Source: an uncultured Ruminiclostridium sp.
Lineage (GTDB): Bacteria; Bacillota; Clostridia; Oscillospirales; Ruminococcaceae
NCBI GenBank assembly: GCA_947627695.1
Contig: CANQXF010000018.1
Location: 1-45,339, forward strand
Length of the DNA: 45,339 bases
Reading direction: 5' to 3'
The notes beneath the pieces were generated by a model. That model was not told where the DNA came from. It ran no database searches and was given only the letters and a program-made list of their open reading frames with translations. The translations under genes and the position numbers were made by a program. Shown piece after piece: positions 41,187 to 45,339 of the stretch; the stretch's first letter is position 1, and each line of letters opens with the position of its first letter.

Positions 41187-43889
41187 TTAAACATCTGAAA
41201 TATTGATATAGTCCACTGCAAAAAATCTTCCTTGACCGCATATATGTGCAGAGCCTATCATAAATTCGTCATATACATCACTATTGGGAATAAAATAAAT
41301 TTTTTTTGTTCTCCACTGTATTGCGTCATCCGGAACAACTTGATGCTTATAAATTATCTGTATATGTTTAGAATCAGATTCTTTTATATGGAACGAAAAA
41401 TCGTTTGATGTCGTTTTTACCTTGAAGCATACGGACAGGCAATATTTTTTACCTTTGACAAGCGGATGCATAAGCGGCATAACAGCATAATTCCCCAATA
41501 TCGGTTTTTCTGTCTTTGTTATCAGAACAGTATGACCGTTGATAAAATGCTCCTCCCACATATTTTCATCAAACCGAAATCTGAGCTGAGACGTATCATA
41601 ATGCAAAGGTTGTAGCGACAGCGGGTCGGGATAGCTTGACAATCTGTTTGGTGTAAGGGCGGTTTTCATCGCCTCTGAAAACGGCATTGTCTGTATTGCT
41701 TTATAAAATTTGTCTCTATTGGGTGAGCAATAATTGTGACCTGCATACGCATATCCGTTTCCGCCTAACCATTCCAAAGGAACAGTCTTTTTGACTTTTA
41801 TTGCTTCATCATTTATGGAGTCAAAAAACGCCTGTCCTTTTTCGTTGTTGCAAAGAACGGCGGAAATACCCTTGCTTGTATCTATGCTGTTGTCATGCTT
41901 TGCATATCCCCAGAAATCTCCTATGGTTATATCGCCGAACCTTGGCAATGCCTGATATTTGCACTGCTCACAGTGCGGGGGACACATTACGTGGGGGTGA
42001 TATAATTTCTGATAGTCGTCCTGCCCTCCGCCGCGCCTATCAATTTTTGTGCCGTCGGTGAGGGTAAGGGTGAGGCAGTCCGAATTCCATCCCTGCTTTT
42101 TATAGCGGAATTGATAATCCTTCACTCCTTTGGGGAATGAATCCTTCAGATATTTCTGAAAAAATTCCGAGGACGGAGAATTTCCGCAAAGAAGATCTGC
42201 CGTTATCAGGTTATCATAGTCCTTTCCCAAATACGCTTTCAACCCCGTGACCTGACAGGGGCAGCCTGTAAACAAAACAAATCTGCCTGCGTCAAGCTTT
42301 TCCTTAATTTTTCTGTCAAAATCTCCGAGGTAACTTTGGAGATATTTTGATTTTTGTAATTTATGAAGTTCTTCTTTATTTTCTATCAGAATATGCTCTA
42401 CATGGAGGTCGCCTGTCCATGCTGCTCCCGATACGCAGCCGCCGCGCTTGAACGCTTCATTTGCCAGCAGGGGAAATATACCGCCGCTTGAGCTGCTTTC
42501 CAGGACCTTTTCGTCAGCGGCGATAAAGGCGTATAACGGAGGTTCTTTTTTATTGGTTTTCCGAGGAAGGCTTAAAGCGGGACAGATTTTTGAGCATAGA
42601 CCGCAATCTATGCAAAGCTCAGCGTTCAGTGACGAACGGTAATATCCCCAATTGTCCTGCTGTAATGAAAGCGCGTCTTTCGGGCAGGCGCTTACACAAG
42701 CTCCGCAGCCGGTACATTGTTTCATATCAAGAACAGACATTATAGCTTTGGACTTTGTTTGCTTTTTGCTAAATGCCCCTACTATAACATTACGCTTTTT
42801 CAGAACTTCCGCAGAAGGCTTGGGTTCGTTAAGAACGCCGCTGAGCCAGTTTCGGCATCTTGTGCGTTGTTTATCCGTAATTTTCTTTACCTTATCATAA
42901 TCAATTGGCAACAGCAATTTTTCATTATCAATGATCATTTTAGGGTCTGTAACCAGATGAGACTGGATCCCAAACAGGTCAAACAGAGACTTGAACCTGG
43001 AAAAGCCTCTGAGTTTGTTTGCTATGGCTGTCAGGTTCTTGTTGAAAATAATAGCGAAGCTGGCTCCGTGGCAGGAGTCGGTTATCACATATTCAGCGTG
43101 GCTGAGATAGTAAAGCCAGTCCTCCACTTGGAGATTTTCAATGCAATTAGGAAGGTCAGTAAGCTGTCTGTTCTTCTCAAATGTGCCGGGCACGCCGTCC
43201 AGGAGATTTATGATCTTTATGCCGCCCAATTTTTGGGACAGGTGCAGTATAGCCTCTCTTTTTTCAGGCGTGGGGTCAAGGATATATGCGGCGAGGAAGG
43301 GTTCCGTTTCGTGCGCTGTGGACTTTTCTATGATAGGCTGATATATCTGAGGATCAGCAAGGAACACAGGGTCAAGCACCTGCTCCGCCTTTATTCCGTA
43401 TTCGTCCCTGCAAAGCCTTACTCCGTCCGCTTCTCTTACGGAAATGCCGTCTATTTTTGCCATATATTCAGCGATAACTTTTCTTTCCTCAGGGGGAGCA
43501 AAGTCAACGCCGTGTCCGAATGACACCGCATAGGCTATCTTCTTTTTTTCTTCCTCTACAAAGTCAAAATAAAAAATTTTCCCGAAGTTTTTGCTTATCC
43601 CGTAATTCCACACCTGGTCCGAACCTATAACAAAAGTGTCGCATATTTGATTGAGCTTATACAACTCGTTGGGGTGGTATTGTTCGCTTATGTTGTAATG
43701 CTCCATCGCAAAGCGTCTTGAATGGGTCATTTTCAGCTCGATGTCCCTGTTGGACAAAATAGGCTTGTCTATCATCAAAACGGATTTTCCCATTGAGGTC
43801 AGCACTTGGTTCAAAGCGTAATATGTTGCTACACTGCCATAGTTACAGCCGGGCCATAAGCCCAATACTCCGATATCATATTTTGCCAT
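41187..43889 (-). CDS. Polysaccharide pyruvyltransferase fused to FrhB-like iron-sulfur protein
   Basis: This 900-residue protein has a pyruvyltransferase domain of the CsaB/WcaK family in residues about 1-350: LWPGCNYGSVATYYAL, VIGSDQVWNYG, READGVRLCRDEYG, ITDSCHGASFAIIF. Two ferredoxin clusters follow near 388 and 420 (CTGCGACVSACPKDAL and CIDCGLCSKICPAL). A coenzyme F420 hydrogenase/dehydrogenase beta-subunit-like domain follows (about 440-720), with SSSGGIFPLLA, FTGCPCQVTGLK and FGDITIGDFWG. The last ~140 residues look like a beta-sandwich. The pairing of these two families side by side is common in glycan loci of Firmicutes, but here they are a single chain. The redox step is unknown. 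It starts after a TGAGGAG site, 13 bp after the GlfT2-like gene. Confidence 0.88.
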   Translation of the reverse strand: MAKYDIGVLGLWPGCNYGSVATYYALNQVLTSMGKSVLMIDKPILSNRDIELKMTHSRRFAMEHYNISEQYHPNELYKLNQICDTFVIGSDQVWNYGISKNFGKIFYFDFVEEEKKKIAYAVSFGHGVDFAPPEERKVIAEYMAKIDGISVREADGVRLCRDEYGIKAEQVLDPVFLADPQIYQPIIEKSTAHETEPFLAAYILDPTPEKREAILHLSQKLGGIKIINLLDGVPGTFEKNRQLTDLPNCIENLQVEDWLYYLSHAEYVITDSCHGASFAIIFNKNLTAIANKLRGFSRFKSLFDLFGIQSHLVTDPKMIIDNEKLLLPIDYDKVKKITDKQRTRCRNWLSGVLNEPKPSAEVLKKRNVIVGAFSKKQTKSKAIMSVLDMKQCTGCGACVSACPKDALSLQQDNWGYYRSSLNAELCIDCGLCSKICPALSLPRKTNKKEPPLYAFIAADEKVLESSSSGGIFPLLANEAFKRGGCVSGAAWTGDLHVEHILIENKEELHKLQKSKYLQSYLGDFDRKIKEKLDAGRFVLFTGCPCQVTGLKAYLGKDYDNLITADLLCGNSPSSEFFQKYLKDSFPKGVKDYQFRYKKQGWNSDCLTLTLTDGTKIDRRGGGQDDYQKLYHPHVMCPPHCEQCKYQALPRFGDITIGDFWGYAKHDNSIDTSKGISAVLCNNEKGQAFFDSINDEAIKVKKTVPLEWLGGNGYAYAGHNYCSPNRDKFYKAIQTMPFSEAMKTALTPNRLSSYPDPLSLQPLHYDTSQLRFRFDENMWEEHFINGHTVLITKTEKPILGNYAVMPLMHPLVKGKKYCLSVCFKVKTTSNDFSFHIKESDSKHIQIIYKHQVVPDDAIQWRTKKIYFIPNSDVYDEFMIGSAHICGQGRFFAVDYINISDV

Positions 43890-43902
43890 ATTTTAATACT
43901 CC

Positions 43903-45339
43903 TCAGCCTTTTTCCTGCTTATTCATCTTCAGATACCCCGTCCAGAAATCCTCGCTCTCAAAAGTCTTTTCCTTTGCCTTATATTTTTTGGAAATTGTTT
44001 CGTATTCGTTCAGATATCTTGCTTTCAGCGTTTTAAAACGCTTTGCCAGCCTTTTAAACTCCTTGATTGAACGTCTGTATTCCACATATGCGTCCTTCAC
44101 AGGGTCAACTGCATAGATGACCGAGGCAAAGCTCTGTTTGGCAGGATAATTTCCCCAGCCGTATGGTATAACTCCTACCTTTGTGAAGTCGGAATACAAA
44201 ATTCGCTTTTGTCCATTGCAGGTATGGTCATAGATGAATTTCTTCCATTTCTCCATAGGAACAAATTCATACAGCCTGCCGTAATCCACATATTTGCGCA
44301 CCTTGTCCGTCATCGGTATCAGCTTGTTGTCCTTTGCCGACTTTTCCTTCATACATTTCTCGCCGTCAAGACCTTCTATAAATTCGGGACCCTTGAGGAA
44401 ATCCTCAAGTGCGTCAAGCAAAAGCTCCGCACCCTTGTAGTTGAACTTGTATATCTCGTCCCAGAACAATATCCTTATGCGCTCCAATACCTGCACGTCG
44501 CTGAGCTTGTCGTGTATTGCCGTAAGTATAAGGTCATTCCTGTGCACTTGATAAAATTCCATACTTGACGAAAACTTGCCGCCAAAGCCCTCGTGCCAGA
44601 TGCAGATACCGTTCATCGTGATGAACTTCGCATTGTTGCGTATGGAATATTCCACATCATCGCCCCGTACAAAGAACGGCAGTGGAAGATTGCTCCCACT
44701 CGCTGTGGAAATGGGTATGCAACAGTACCACCAGCCTGCATACTGGTGCAGGTCTTCGGGAACAGGCTCTTCGTTGCGAACCACGCTGTCCCAGAGATTA
44801 AGGTCATATCTGGGCTTGTACGGTCCGTGAGAGGCATCAGGGCTGAACACGCCTACATCTTCATGCTGTATGTTCTTTTCAGTCACTTCAAGCATTGCTC
44901 CGCTGATGAAACGGTCGCTGTATTCGGGGCGCATAAGCATAAGCAGCTTTAAAAGCCGTTTGAAACTCTGCGGGAAAAACTCCACGTCATCGTCCATCAG
45001 CAGAACGTGAGTAGCTTTCTTGCCGTTGTTCAATGTTTCTATCATTCCCCTTGTGAAGCCGCCGGAGCCGCCTGTGTTGCCATTTGGCACGATCTTTATC
45101 TTGTCTGTTGATAATTCCTTAACATCAAGCGTTCTGCCGTTGTCTATGATAAACCACTGAAAGTAGGGCGAGTATTCCTCATCATCAAAAATGTTTGACT
45201 TTATCAAAGCTATGTTTTTCTTAACATAGCTTTCCTTTTTGAATGTAGTTGTTACAAGGGAAATAAACGGGTCGTTGATATTTTCTGCCTTTGCGCAGTA
45301 TTTCCCGCTGCGGATAAAGGTGTCCTCTATTGGCGATAT
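43903..45339 (-). CDS. GlfT2-like galactofuranosyltransferase (5'-truncated)
   Basis: The reading frame stays open to the right edge of the window. The visible start at 45207 is only an internal TTG. Upstream codons read NDPFISLVTTTFKKESYVKK, the usual beta-strand of a GT2 domain. Family features in the 478 visible codons are NGNTGGSGGFTRGM, the metal-binding MDDDVEFF, FVRGDDVEYSIR and WHEGFGGKFSS with the catalytic-type Asp-Asp and His. These resemble GlfT2 and related galactofuranosyl- or rhamnosyl-type transferases. The product would add a furanose to the surface polysaccharide, but no UDP-galactopyranose mutase is visible in the window. It is the most upstream gene seen of the minus-strand cluster. 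Confidence 0.85.
   Translation of the reverse strand: MSPIEDTFIRSGKYCAKAENINDPFISLVTTTFKKESYVKKNIALIKSNIFDDEEYSPYFQWFIIDNGRTLDVKELSTDKIKIVPNGNTGGSGGFTRGMIETLNNGKKATHVLLMDDDVEFFPQSFKRLLKLLMLMRPEYSDRFISGAMLEVTEKNIQHEDVGVFSPDASHGPYKPRYDLNLWDSVVRNEEPVPEDLHQYAGWWYCCIPISTASGSNLPLPFFVRGDDVEYSIRNNAKFITMNGICIWHEGFGGKFSSSMEFYQVHRNDLILTAIHDKLSDVQVLERIRILFWDEIYKFNYKGAELLLDALEDFLKGPEFIEGLDGEKCMKEKSAKDNKLIPMTDKVRKYVDYGRLYEFVPMEKWKKFIYDHTCNGQKRILYSDFTKVGVIPYGWGNYPAKQSFASVIYAVDPVKDAYVEYRRSIKEFKRLAKRFKTLKARYLNEYETISKKYKAKEKTFESEDFWTGYLKMNKQEKG

Overview
The window looks like a chromosomal segment from a spore-forming Clostridia member, probably of the Ruminococcaceae/Oscillospirales. The basis is a spoVAC-spoVAD-spoVAEb operon, moderate base composition, Gram-positive ribosome binding sites and sigma-A-type promoters. 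The taxon is inferred from gene content only. Both ends of the window fall inside genes: pglX on the left and a GlfT2-like glycosyltransferase on the right.

Region 1 (1-16280) is an accessory segment that reads like the integrase-proximal part of an integrative element. It starts with the 3' half of a type 1 BREX phage-defence operon, all on the + strand: pglX (partial), pglZ and brxL. An MntA-type antitoxin follows, beside a HepT/HEPN toxin gene broken by frameshifts. Next is a minus-strand AAA+/DUF4143 ATPase whose promoter is covered by four TTCGGC half-sites spaced exactly 30 bp apart. A maintenance module comes next on the minus strand: an excisionase-like protein, a RepA-like ATPase and a ParB-like protein, led by a 54-residue small protein. 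Three tandem ~162-bp palindrome-bearing repeats sit between rep and parB and are a candidate origin or centromere. A divergent promoter pair separates this module from a + strand XRE regulator and a tyrosine integrase. The integrase stops about 150 bp short of a tRNA-Ala gene.

Region 2 (16281-23440) is core genome. Five tRNA genes (Ala-GGC, Cys-GCA, Gly-GCC, Phe-GAA, Val-TAC) and asnS lie on the minus strand. A secreted, membrane-anchored protein of unknown function and a frameshifted XRE regulator follow on the + strand, then the minus-strand spoVA operon. Four copies of a ~150-bp palindromic element, bordered on both sides by 7-bp tandem repeats, occupy intergenic spaces here. Two of them fill the gap between neighbouring tRNA genes almost exactly.

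Region 3 (23479-45339) is one long minus-strand surface-polysaccharide cluster built from unusually large fused enzymes. In transcription order it holds a GlfT2-like transferase, a pyruvyltransferase/FrhB-like iron-sulfur fusion, UDP-glucose dehydrogenase, a four-headed glycosyltransferase, and an asparagine-synthetase-like/methyltransferase fusion. These are followed by an FkbH-like HAD/GNAT/SGNH-like protein, a decayed GDP-L-fucose synthase, manC, and a second FkbH-like paralogue. The two FkbH-like genes share near-identical ends, have divergent middles, and each carries a G9 homopolymer inside the coding sequence. That combination suggests phase variation and gene conversion at a surface-antigen locus.
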